Source: Nocardioides soli (GTDB taxonomy: Bacteria; Actinomycetota; Actinomycetes; Propionibacteriales; Nocardioidaceae). From it: a stretch of 64,000 nt of DNA. Below the pieces are notes generated by a model. The model was not told the origin of the DNA. It saw only the letters and a program-made list of their open reading frames with translations, and ran no database searches. Below, piece after piece: positions 25,511-33,233 of the stretch (positions within the stretch are counted from its first letter, which is position 1; the number at the start of each line of letters is the position of its first letter). The DNA is taken from contig NZ_JACHWR010000001.1 in the NCBI RefSeq assembly GCF_014191495.1, positions 930,001 through 994,000 on the forward strand, read 5' to 3'. A program made the position numbers and the translations under genes.

Positions 25511-26403
25511 GCGGCACCGCCGACCCGCACGAGCCTCCCCCGCTGCCCGCTTTCCAGTGGCGGGTGACCCGCACACCGTCGGTCGTCAGGTCGGGTGGGC
25601 CGGAACGGATCTACGACCAGGCGGCCGCGGATCCCGCCTACGAGACGCCGCGGGTCCGGGGGTTCTCGGTCGCCGACGTCGACCCAAGCATGACCCTGCT
25701 TAGACGAGGTGTCCTCTGCCCTCGATGTGCCCCGAGCACTTTGGGTTGGTGCACACACGCTGCTCACCGAACGACTGCTCACGCTCAGCCATCTTCCGTG
25801 GCCGGGCGACCTGGTCGATCCGCACGGGTTTGCCGCAGAGCCCGCACGGCCTGTCGTCGCTCATCGCTGACCGGCTTCGATGTCGGCCTGCATCTGAGCC
25901 TGGGGGACGAATCTCCGTTGCTCGGAAACCCAGATGCACAGCCTGTTGCTGTCGACCGTCAGGTCTCCGCCACGTACGAACGACTCAAGGGATCCGTCCT
26001 CGTGCACGACCTTGGAGTGCTCAACCAGCGAGCCGACCGCAACGGCAAAGGTTCCCATGTCGTCCAACTGGGAGAACGCGACCCCGGTTACGCCCGCCAC
26101 CATGATGACGCCGTCGTTGGAGACGTCTCCAGGCTCGAAGGCCCCGTTGACGCTGAGCACGGCGTCATCCTCGACGACCAGGCGCCCTGCGAACGCGCCG
26201 TTCACGGTGAGGGCTGCTCCGCCGTGGATCGTCGCACCGCGCACACCGCCGTTGACCGTGACCGATCTGGTGACGTCCAGATTCTCGAACTCGCCGTAGA
26301 GATCGCCAGCGCTCATCTCGCCGCCCTTCCTCCTCGTGCGACCCGACTGCCGCATCCACCCGACCGTAGCCACGCTCGCCGACAGCCGCAGGAGAACCGA
26401 TGA
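25507..26403 (+). CDS. Hypothetical protein, C-terminus overrun by an antisense cassette
   Basis: The first 60 or so residues (PAFQWRVTRTPSVV, GGPERIYDQAAADPAYE) read like a real phage protein coupled to the ASCH gene. From about 25690 the frame is antisense to two better minus-strand genes, so the long tail is probably meaningless and the gene was cut by insertion of that cassette. Confidence 0.3.
   Translation: MSGTADPHEPPPLPAFQWRVTRTPSVVRSGGPERIYDQAAADPAYETPRVRGFSVADVDPSMTLLRRGVLCPRCAPSTLGWCTHAAHRTTAHAQPSSVAGRPGRSARVCRRARTACRRSSLTGFDVGLHLSLGDESPLLGNPDAQPVAVDRQVSATYERLKGSVLVHDLGVLNQRADRNGKGSHVVQLGERDPGYARHHDDAVVGDVSRLEGPVDAEHGVILDDQAPCERAVHGEGCSAVDRRTAHTAVDRDRSGDVQILELAVEIASAHLAALPPRATRLPHPPDRSHARRQPQENR
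25700..25864 (-). CDS. Small zinc-ribbon-like protein
   Basis: 54 residues from ATG 25864, with CGLCGKPV and CTNPKCSGH spaced as a zinc ribbon. It overlaps the stop of the bactofilin-like gene by 4 bp, so the two are one minus-strand unit within a plus-strand operon. Confidence 0.55.
   Translation of the reverse strand: MSDDRPCGLCGKPVRIDQVARPRKMAEREQSFGEQRVCTNPKCSGHIEGRGHLV
25861..26316 (-). CDS. Bactofilin-like/beta-helix repeat protein
   Basis: 151 residues beginning MSAGDLYGEFENLDVTRS. Short repeats (VTVNGGVRGATIHGGAALTV, NGAFAGRLVVEDDAVLSV, NGAFEPG) follow the bactofilin/polymer-forming beta-helix pattern. ATG at 26316 has GGAGGAAGG upstream; the very long open frame extending to 29109 is a shadow. 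Bactofilins polymerise at the membrane in cells; a phage copy on the opposite strand looks like a lysogen-expressed gene. Confidence 0.6.
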   Translation of the reverse strand: MSAGDLYGEFENLDVTRSVTVNGGVRGATIHGGAALTVNGAFAGRLVVEDDAVLSVNGAFEPGDVSNDGVIMVAGVTGVAFSQLDDMGTFAVAVGSLVEHSKVVHEDGSLESFVRGGDLTVDSNRLCIWVSEQRRFVPQAQMQADIEAGQR

Positions 26404-26642
26404 CCCTGCCCGCCACCTGCCGGCACGCCGACACCGTCCCGGTCGAGGTCCGTGACTCGCTCGACGCCGGCACCGTGCCCACCACCGTGCCCACCACCGT
26501 GGTCGCGCACATCTGCCGTGGCTGCCACGAGACCCTCCCCGCGGCGTGGGGCTGCACGGACTGCTCGTGGGTCGAGGAACGCGCGATGTGCGAACCGGTG
26601 CCGCGGCTGCTGCTCGCCCACCCCTGCCAGGAGCACGCATGA
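26400..26642 (+). CDS. Cys-rich hypothetical protein
   Basis: 80 residues with CRGCHETL and CTDCSW pairs (zinc-ribbon spacing). ATG at 26400 follows CAGGAGAACC and restarts the plus-strand operon after the antisense cassette. Confidence 0.45.
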   Translation: MTLPATCRHADTVPVEVRDSLDAGTVPTTVPTTVVAHICRGCHETLPAAWGCTDCSWVEERAMCEPVPRLLLAHPCQEHA

Positions 26643-26863
26643 CCGAGATGTCCGACGAGCTCCGCGCCGCCGTGCAGGCCGCGCTGCGGCGGCAGGCCGA
26701 CGACCTCGTCCGCCGAGCGTACGCAGCAGCACCGATCCGGCCCATGCCCGGCTGCGTCCTCCCCGAGCCGGACGCCGACGGCGTGTACCGCATCACCAAC
26801 CTGCCGCACCACCCACGCAAGCCCGAGACCGGCACCAGCTCGACCTTGGAGGGACCCGCGTGA
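26639..26863 (+). CDS. Hypothetical early protein
   Basis: 74 residues, helical N-terminus (ELRAAVQAALRRQADDLV). Coupled to both neighbours by 4-bp overlaps. Function unknown. Confidence 0.45.
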   Translation: MTEMSDELRAAVQAALRRQADDLVRRAYAAAPIRPMPGCVLPEPDADGVYRITNLPHHPRKPETGTSSTLEGPA

Positions 26864-28428
26864 CCACCCGCCACACCCCGGCAACCAGCACCGGCGACCG
26901 GACGACCCCGGCCTGCCACTACGACCGCGAGACGAAGACCCGCGTCATCCGCGTCCGCCGCCCCGACGACCAGGGCGCCGACCCCGACGAACTCATCCCC
27001 TGCGAACAGCCGCACTGCGTCATCTGCCAGCGCGAACACACCACCCACGCCCAACCCCTCACCTGCCCCACCTGCATCGGCGAGGTCAGGCGCGACCTCG
27101 AGGACATCCGCTGGCTCGCCCGCCACCTCCGCTGGCAGGCCGCACGCGGCGACGGGCTCGCGGTCCCCTCCGCTCGGATCCCCGGCGGCGACGCCATGGT
27201 CGTCATGGCCCGCGCCGGCGCCGACGGGCCCGACCTCATCTGGTCCCCCGACCTCAACGAGACCCACCGCCCCGACGACGTGGTCCCCCTGCTGCTCCCA
27301 CTGGTCAGCTGGGAGCACCAGTGGCGCGCCCACTTCGGCCACACCGCCAGGTCCACGGACCGGGCGCCGGTCACCGCGATCACCCACTACCTCGCCGACC
27401 ACCTCAACGACATGGCCCAAGCCGGCGCCCACGGCACCGCGGCGGGCCCGGACTGGCCCGGGTTCGCCGCCGACATCACCGCGCTGCGCCGCCAGCTCGA
27501 GGCGATCCTCCACGACGAGCACGAGCCCGACCGCGGCGTGCCGTGCTTCGAGTGCGACCGCCCCCTGGTCCGCCGCTTCGGCGACCCGCGGCCGTGCCGC
27601 CACACCACGCCCGCCCGGGCGCACCTGGTCGCAGTGGAGGCCCGGGCCGCGGCCGGCCGCGCCATCCTCGCGGCGATCGCGTCGTACCCCGAGCTCCGCG
27701 GCCGCGACTATCCCCACGGCTGGACCCCTCACGAGCTCGCCGCCGCTCGGCCGCCGTCCACCGCGGAGATCTCCGCGGCCCGCCGGCCGTGCGACGCCTG
27801 CGCTGGCCGCGGCCAGGGCGGCATCGAGGACCCCAGCGTGGGCCAGTCCTGGGAGTGCCTGGGGTGCCGGCGCCGGTACACGCCCGGCGAGTACGCCCAC
27901 GCGGTACGCCGCCACCTCCTCACCTCGGGCCCGAACGGCGACGGGTGGACCCACATCACGATGGCCGCGGAGGCGGCGTCGACGCAGACCGGTGCGGTGA
28001 TCGCGCCGGGCACGGTGCGGAAGTGGATGGACACCGGGAAGGTCCGGGCGTGCTGTCGCTGGTCGTCCACGGTGGACGGGAAGAGCACTGGGCGGGTGCC
28101 GGCGTACGACGAGCCCGCCGGCCGTGGCCATGCCGCGGTCGTGCGGGCGTTCGCCGGGCGGGTGCAGTCGGTCCGTGGTCTTGCGCTGGTCTACTGGCCC
28201 GACGTGGCCGACCGTGCAGCGGATCTCGTCGTACGGCAGGCCGAGGTCGAGCGGGCCCGGCGTGAGCGGGCGGAGCAGGCGCGGCGGTTCTACGCAGCGC
28301 TGGCCGCGAAGGGCATCACCAAGACCAAGCCGGCGCTCGCGCTGGGGAAGAGCATGGGCATCCACCCGAACCGCGTGCGAGCATTCCTCGACGAGCTCGA
28401 CGCGGCCCGCGAGAAGGAGACGGCATGA
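26860..28428 (+). CDS. Large Cys-rich phage protein with HTH segments
   Basis: 522 residues from GTG 26860. Four CxxC clusters (HCVICQ/CPTC, CFECDRPL, CDACAGRG, CLGCRRRYTPGEY) suggest several zinc sites; a MerR-like HTH follows (ITMAAEAASTQTGAVIAPGT, VRKWMDTGKV) and a second at the C-terminus (GKSMGIHPNRVRAFLDEL). Proteins of this shape occur in Streptomyces and Nocardioides phages without known activity. Probably DNA binding. Confidence 0.5.
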   Translation: MTTRHTPATSTGDRTTPACHYDRETKTRVIRVRRPDDQGADPDELIPCEQPHCVICQREHTTHAQPLTCPTCIGEVRRDLEDIRWLARHLRWQAARGDGLAVPSARIPGGDAMVVMARAGADGPDLIWSPDLNETHRPDDVVPLLLPLVSWEHQWRAHFGHTARSTDRAPVTAITHYLADHLNDMAQAGAHGTAAGPDWPGFAADITALRRQLEAILHDEHEPDRGVPCFECDRPLVRRFGDPRPCRHTTPARAHLVAVEARAAAGRAILAAIASYPELRGRDYPHGWTPHELAAARPPSTAEISAARRPCDACAGRGQGGIEDPSVGQSWECLGCRRRYTPGEYAHAVRRHLLTSGPNGDGWTHITMAAEAASTQTGAVIAPGTVRKWMDTGKVRACCRWSSTVDGKSTGRVPAYDEPAGRGHAAVVRAFAGRVQSVRGLALVYWPDVADRAADLVVRQAEVERARRERAEQARRFYAALAAKGITKTKPALALGKSMGIHPNRVRAFLDELDAAREKETA

Positions 28429-28625
28429 GCGCACCCACCCGACTGCCCCAACGGAAGCCGATCGGCACGTGCCCGGTGTGCGGCGACCCGGTGCTGTCGA
28501 TCGAGGGCGAGACGGTGAAGATCGACGTGCCGCCGATCTCGCCCGACTCGCCACCGAACACCACTGCGATCCCGGGCCCGTCCCACCGGGTGTACTGGCC
28601 GTGTGGTCACCGGGAGGACCTGTGA
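28425..28625 (+). CDS. Small zinc-binding-like protein
   Basis: 66 residues with CPVCGDPV and a terminal CGH, a possible Cys3His site. Coupled to the preceding gene. Function unknown. Confidence 0.45.
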   Translation: MSAPTRLPQRKPIGTCPVCGDPVLSIEGETVKIDVPPISPDSPPNTTAIPGPSHRVYWPCGHREDL

Positions 28626-28681
28626 CGATCGCGGATTCGTACGCCGACATCCTGCCTACTGACTGGAGCACCCGCCCATGA
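28622..28681 (+). CDS. Very short coupled ORF
   Basis: 19 codons from GTG 28622 with 4-bp overlaps at both ends. It may simply carry ribosomes between neighbours. Confidence 0.25.
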   Translation: MTIADSYADILPTDWSTRP

Positions 28682-28821
28682 GCGTCAACGTCATTCCCTG
28701 CGTCGTCAAGGACTGCCCCAACGAGACCGCTGGGTTCGAGGCCGGGGGTCGGTTCCTCGACCACGCCGGCACCCGTTGGCTCTGCGCCGAACATAAGGAC
28801 ACGCCCCCGTCCGAGCGCTGA
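28678..28821 (+). CDS. Small hypothetical protein
   Basis: 47 residues with Cys7, Cys13, Cys36 and His39 (CVVKDC, LCAEH), a compact possible metal site. ATG coupled to the short ORF. Last gene of the early operon. Confidence 0.4.
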   Translation: MSVNVIPCVVKDCPNETAGFEAGGRFLDHAGTRWLCAEHKDTPPSER

Positions 28822-28886
28822 CCCGGGGGGCTGCATCTCCGCTACTAGCAGTTGAGCTGGCGAGCGCCGCGACGCACCATGGAGGC

Positions 28887-29030
28887 GTGACCCAGTCGCA
28901 GCCAGAGCAGAGGCCCGACGTCGAGCCAGTCGGCGTCGACGACGTCGAGGCGTGGCGCGACCTCCAGGACGTCCTCGAGGAACGCGACCGCGAGTACTGG
29001 GCCCGGACGTACGCCGACGACGAGTCCTAG
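28887..29030 (+). CDS. Small acidic protein
   Basis: 47 residues from GTG 28887 with GGAGG 4 nt upstream of the codon; acidic helix (DDVEAWRDLQDVLEERDREY). Stands alone between the early operon and the membrane protein gene. Confidence 0.4.
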   Translation: MTQSQPEQRPDVEPVGVDDVEAWRDLQDVLEERDREYWARTYADDES

Positions 29031-29087
29031 CAGGACCGCGTTCCTGGAACGCCTGCGGCTGTCCGTGCTCACCGGCATCATGGCCGC

Positions 29088-29798
29088 GTGACCGGCGACA
29101 TGGCTCCATGGCCCAGTACTCCGCGTCCCCGCCGCTGGCGCGTAGCGCTGGGCCTCAGCCTGGCTGCAGTCGTCGCCACAGCCGCGCTCGCCGCACTCGG
29201 CTGGTGGTGGGCCGGCACGACCCGGACCGAAATGGCCCAGTGGTTCATGGCTGGCGCCTCGATGCTGACGCTCGTCGCAGCTGTGGTCGCGGGCGTCTAT
29301 GCGGCAGGTGCGTTCAGGCTGGAGAGCGATCGCGAGGAGCAGTGGTCCGTTGCTCAGCGCCGTGCACAAGCCAGGCTGATCGCGGCCTGGCCAGATAGCG
29401 TGCACCCGTATCACGAGTCGAACATCCATGACTCGGCGTCGAGTGAGCCTGCGCTGGTGTTCGTCGCATTCCGAAACGCTTCGGATCTGCCAGTCGTCCA
29501 GGTCAAGGCCGACGTCTACGTGAACGTCCGGCCCAAGTACGCCGGGCGCTACGAGGTGACGACCTACTCACTCGGCGGCGCGTCGATGCCGGTGCTCCCA
29601 CCCGACCTTGAGCCGAAGCTGGTTGGGGTTCGCACCGACCGGCCTGAGGGAATGCCTCAGCGACTCGGCCTTGCTGGGGAGGTCGAGTACGACGTGACGA
29701 TTGAGTTGACGTTCACCGATTCCGCCGGCGTTCGCTGGTCCCGGTCGACCGAGGGACTGCTGATCGACCTTGGCGACGCGTGGCGGGGCGTTGCTTGA
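29088..29798 (+). CDS. Membrane protein of unknown function
   Basis: 236 residues from GTG 29088: two membrane segments (ALGLSLAAVVATAALAALGW and MLTLVAAVVAGVYAAGAF), a helix, then a beta-sandwich-like extracytoplasmic or cytoplasmic domain. Base composition is a little lower in GC than its neighbours. Position between early and late modules is typical of a lysogen-expressed extra gene. Confidence 0.55.
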   Translation: MTGDMAPWPSTPRPRRWRVALGLSLAAVVATAALAALGWWWAGTTRTEMAQWFMAGASMLTLVAAVVAGVYAAGAFRLESDREEQWSVAQRRAQARLIAAWPDSVHPYHESNIHDSASSEPALVFVAFRNASDLPVVQVKADVYVNVRPKYAGRYEVTTYSLGGASMPVLPPDLEPKLVGVRTDRPEGMPQRLGLAGEVEYDVTIELTFTDSAGVRWSRSTEGLLIDLGDAWRGVA

Positions 29799-29829
29799 CA
29801 AGCGTGAACCTCTTGTTGTCTCATTCCCT

Positions 29830-29870
29830 CAAGAACCCGTATGCCCAGACACTGGCGCAGCGGGTTCTTG
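29830..29870. terminator. Hairpin upstream of the terminase gene
   Basis: CAAGAACCCG (29830-29839) and CGGGTTCTTG (29861-29870) form a perfect 10-bp stem with a 21-nt loop, between the membrane protein stop (29798) and the terminase GTG (29910). It may terminate the early transcript or be part of the packaging-site region. Confidence 0.45.
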
Positions 29871-29909
29871 TGCGTCAGGAGTAGATCACGCGAGGTAGGT
29901 GACCACCTC

Positions 29910-31511
29910 GTGTCCACCGCCGCCCGTGACGACCTCTGGATCGACTTCCTCGAAGACGGCCTCGTCGGCCTCCGCGGCCGCGACCCCGACCCCGCCGACA
30001 CCGGCGCCCCGGTCAAGACCTGGACCACGCCCGGCGAGCTCGCCCGCGACCTCGACCCCACCACCCGCCAGACCCCCGCACTCGACGCCATCGACTCCGC
30101 TCTGGTGGACGTCGACGCAGGCCGATGCGACCGGCTGATCATCACGATGCCCCCGCAGGAGGGGAAGACCACCCGCGTCAAGGCCGGCGTGCTGTGGATG
30201 ATGACCCGCAACAAGCGCCGCCGCGTCGTCGCCGTCTCCTACGGCAAGGACCTCGCGATCGAGTTCGGCCGCGACGTCCGGTCCTGGATCACCACCTCGA
30301 CCGGCGTCGACGGCGCCGCGAACCTCGGGATCCGCATCGCACGCGACAACGGGTCCGTCTCGAACTGGACCCTCGAAGGGCACCGCGGCGGCCTCCGCAG
30401 CGTCGGCATCGGCGGCGGCATCACCGGCCGGCCCGCCGACGTGATGGTCATCGACGACCCGATCAAGAACCGCGAGGAAGCGGACTCCGAGGTCTACCGC
30501 GCGAAGGTCCAGCGGTACTGGACCAGCACGCTGTCCACCCGCCTGGCCCCCGGCGCGCCGGTGATCGTGATCCTCACCCGCTGGCACGAGGAAGACCTCG
30601 CCGGGTGGCTGCTGAAGCGGCCCGACGGGCACCGGTGGCGGGTCGTGAACATCCCGGCCCAGGCCGACCACGACCCGAACGCCGGCGAGACCGACATCCT
30701 GGGGCGCGAGCCGGGCGAGTACATGGTCTCGGCGCGGATCGACGAGCGCACCGGACAGCCCCGCACCGCGAAGGACTGGGAGCAGATCAAGGTCCAGGCC
30801 GGGTCGGCGGACTGGGAGTCGCTGTACCAGGGCAACCCGTCCCCGCCGTCGGGCAACATCGTGCACCGCGACTGGTGGAAGTACTACGCGAGCCCGTTGT
30901 GGATCGTCCGCGATGACGGTGCGCACATCGTGACCGAGTACGACGTGATGCTGATGTCGTGGGATATGGCGTTCAAGGACACCGACGCCTCCGACTACGT
31001 CGTCGGGCAGGTCTGGATGCGCCGGGGCGCCCGGGCGTACCTGCTCGACCAGGTCCGCGGCCGGATGTCGTTCGTCGAGACCCGGCGCCGGTTCAAGTCG
31101 TTCGCCGCGAAGTGGCCCCAGGCGATCGCGAAGCTGGTCGAGGACAAGGCCAACGGCACGGCGGTCATCAACAGCCTCGAGATGACGGTCGGCGGGATCA
31201 TCCCCGAGGACCCCGGGAACAAGGGGAAGTCGGCGCGGCTGCAGGCGGTCTCGCCGTTCATCGAGGCCGGGAACGTGTGGCTCCCGGATCCGGCGCTGCT
31301 CAACCCCTCGACCGGTGAGCCGTGGGCGCCGTGGGTGGACGGGTTCGTCGAGGAGCACGCCGCGTTCCCGTCCGGGTCGAACGATGACCAGGTCGACGCG
31401 GACTCGCAGGCGCTGAACCGGCTGCTGCTGCAGCCGCTGCTAACCGGCGAGACGTACGACGAGGACGACCTCGACGACGAGCTGGCGGACTACGCGATCA
31501 GCCACTGGTGA
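29910..31511 (+). CDS. Terminase large subunit
   Basis: 533 residues. ATPase with Walker-A-like PPQEGKTT (81-88), Walker B VMVIDDP and coupling motif around LTRWHEEDLAGWLL; C-terminal nuclease with MSWDMAFKDTDASDYVV, VEDKANG and NDDQVDADS acidic sites. It pumps and cuts DNA during head filling. GTG at 29910 (VSTAARDD) is preferred; the open frame begins 69 bp earlier. No small subunit was recognised nearby. Confidence 0.9.
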   Translation: MSTAARDDLWIDFLEDGLVGLRGRDPDPADTGAPVKTWTTPGELARDLDPTTRQTPALDAIDSALVDVDAGRCDRLIITMPPQEGKTTRVKAGVLWMMTRNKRRRVVAVSYGKDLAIEFGRDVRSWITTSTGVDGAANLGIRIARDNGSVSNWTLEGHRGGLRSVGIGGGITGRPADVMVIDDPIKNREEADSEVYRAKVQRYWTSTLSTRLAPGAPVIVILTRWHEEDLAGWLLKRPDGHRWRVVNIPAQADHDPNAGETDILGREPGEYMVSARIDERTGQPRTAKDWEQIKVQAGSADWESLYQGNPSPPSGNIVHRDWWKYYASPLWIVRDDGAHIVTEYDVMLMSWDMAFKDTDASDYVVGQVWMRRGARAYLLDQVRGRMSFVETRRRFKSFAAKWPQAIAKLVEDKANGTAVINSLEMTVGGIIPEDPGNKGKSARLQAVSPFIEAGNVWLPDPALLNPSTGEPWAPWVDGFVEEHAAFPSGSNDDQVDADSQALNRLLLQPLLTGETYDEDDLDDELADYAISHW

Positions 31512-31568
31512 CCTGCTGAAGATCCCCCACTCTCAGCCCAGATCCTCCGAAGTTGCGCACGAGAGGCG

Positions 31569-33224
31569 GTGACTGCGGTGACGCTCGTCGAGACCACCCC
31601 CGAACCGTCGTACGACGACCTCGTCGTCGAGCTCGGCGCCGTGCGCGAGTGGAACGGCGTCCTCGAAGAGGCAATCTCCGACCTCGAGCTCGCCGCCGAC
31701 GAACGCGGCTGGCGGCTCGCCTCGATGCAGCTCGAGCAGGAGTTCTCCCGCCAGGGCCTCGAGCGGATCGTGGAGAACTGCCGCGTCGCCGCTATCGCCT
31801 CGCCGCTGATCAAGCGCGGCATGAAGCTCCGCGTCGGCTACGTGTGGTCCCAGGGCGTGTCCGTGCAGGCGCGGGCCGGCGAGGCGGAGGCCGCGAAGGG
31901 CGGCCAGGACGTCAACGCGGTCGTGCAGGCTTTCTGGGATGACCAGTCCAACCAGGTCTCCCTGACCTCGTCCGAGGCGGCCGAGACCAACGAGTGGGGG
32001 CTCGGCACCGACGGCCAGATCGTGTTCGCGTTCTTCACCGACCCACTCACCGGCCGCGTGCAGGTCCGCACCACGCCGTTCCAGGAGATCACCGACAAGA
32101 TCTCCAACCCGAACGACCGCGACGAGGTGTGGTTCTACGCCCGCTCCTACACGGTCCGCGTGATCGAGCCCGGCTACTCCGGCCTGACCCGGTCCAGGGT
32201 GGAGACCCGCCGGGTGCTGCACCCCGACCTGCGGTTCTGGCCGGCGCAGCGGCCGAAGAGCATCGACGGGATCCCGGTGCTGTGGGACCAGCCGCTGCTG
32301 CACGTGACGGTGAACCGGCCGGCGCACTGGAAGTGGGGCATCCCGGACGTCTACGCGGCGCTGCCGTGGGCGCGGGCGTACGAGGGGATCCTGACCGACT
32401 GGGCGAAGCTGGTGAAGGCCCTGTCGAAGTTCGCGTGGCGGCTCACCGGCGACCGGTCCAGCAAGGCGCGGCGGGCGGCGGAGAAGCTCGCGCACGCGCT
32501 CCCCACGCGCATCGACGCCGACGCGGCGCTGCTCGGCGCCGGCACCGTCGGCGACGTCGCCGCGATGGGCCCGGGCGTGAACCTCGAGGCCATCCCGAAG
32601 TCCGGGGCGACCATCGACGCCGACGCCGGGAAGCCGCTCGCCAGCCTCGTGGCCGCGGCGCTCGGGGTCTCGGTGGTCGACCTGCTCGCCGACCCGGGCG
32701 TCACCGGGGCGCGCGCGGTCGCCGAGACGATGGACAAGGGCATCGTCGGGGAGATGAACCTGCGCCGCGCGACGTGGCGGTCGGTCATCCAGACCATCAC
32801 GACCTACGTGATCGAGCAGGCCGTCCGGGCGCCGCGCGGGCCACTGTCCGGGACGGTGGTGCGGGACCCGCGGACCGGGGTGGAGACCATCACCCTGGCC
32901 GGCGGCACCGAGTCGACGGTCGAGGTCGTGTTCCCCGACCTCAACGAGCTGGACCCGGTGAAGCTCGTCGGGGCGATCGTCGAGGCCGACTCCACCGGGA
33001 AGCTCGGCACGCCGCGGCTGGTCGCGCAGCTGCTGATGCGGGCGCTGCAGGTCGACGACGTCGACGAGCTGCTCGACGCGATGTTCGACGAGGACGGCCA
33101 GTGGCTGCCGGGGATGGACCCCGCGCCCCGCTCCCGCACCGCGGGCGAGGAGCTGCTGCGGCGTCACGACCGCGGCGAGGACCCGCTCGACGACCCCGAC
33201 GGCGGGCCCGAGGACGAGCAGTAG
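31569..33224 (+). CDS. Portal protein
   Basis: 551 residues, right size and place (between terminase and MuF). Typical segments: helical start, PLIKRGMKLRVGYVWSQGV, the wing region, a stretch LLADPGVTGARAVAETMDKG and an acidic C-terminus. Forms the DNA entry ring. GTG at 31569 has GAGAGGCG upstream. Confidence 0.8.
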   Translation: MTAVTLVETTPEPSYDDLVVELGAVREWNGVLEEAISDLELAADERGWRLASMQLEQEFSRQGLERIVENCRVAAIASPLIKRGMKLRVGYVWSQGVSVQARAGEAEAAKGGQDVNAVVQAFWDDQSNQVSLTSSEAAETNEWGLGTDGQIVFAFFTDPLTGRVQVRTTPFQEITDKISNPNDRDEVWFYARSYTVRVIEPGYSGLTRSRVETRRVLHPDLRFWPAQRPKSIDGIPVLWDQPLLHVTVNRPAHWKWGIPDVYAALPWARAYEGILTDWAKLVKALSKFAWRLTGDRSSKARRAAEKLAHALPTRIDADAALLGAGTVGDVAAMGPGVNLEAIPKSGATIDADAGKPLASLVAAALGVSVVDLLADPGVTGARAVAETMDKGIVGEMNLRRATWRSVIQTITTYVIEQAVRAPRGPLSGTVVRDPRTGVETITLAGGTESTVEVVFPDLNELDPVKLVGAIVEADSTGKLGTPRLVAQLLMRALQVDDVDELLDAMFDEDGQWLPGMDPAPRSRTAGEELLRRHDRGEDPLDDPDGGPEDEQ

Positions 33225-33233
33225 CCGCCGGCG

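Noticed and set aside
25861-29109. A 1082-codon open frame on the minus strand
   Set aside because: Only its last 151 codons (bactofilin-like) look like protein; the rest is an Arg/Gly/Pro-rich shadow of well-supported plus-strand genes.
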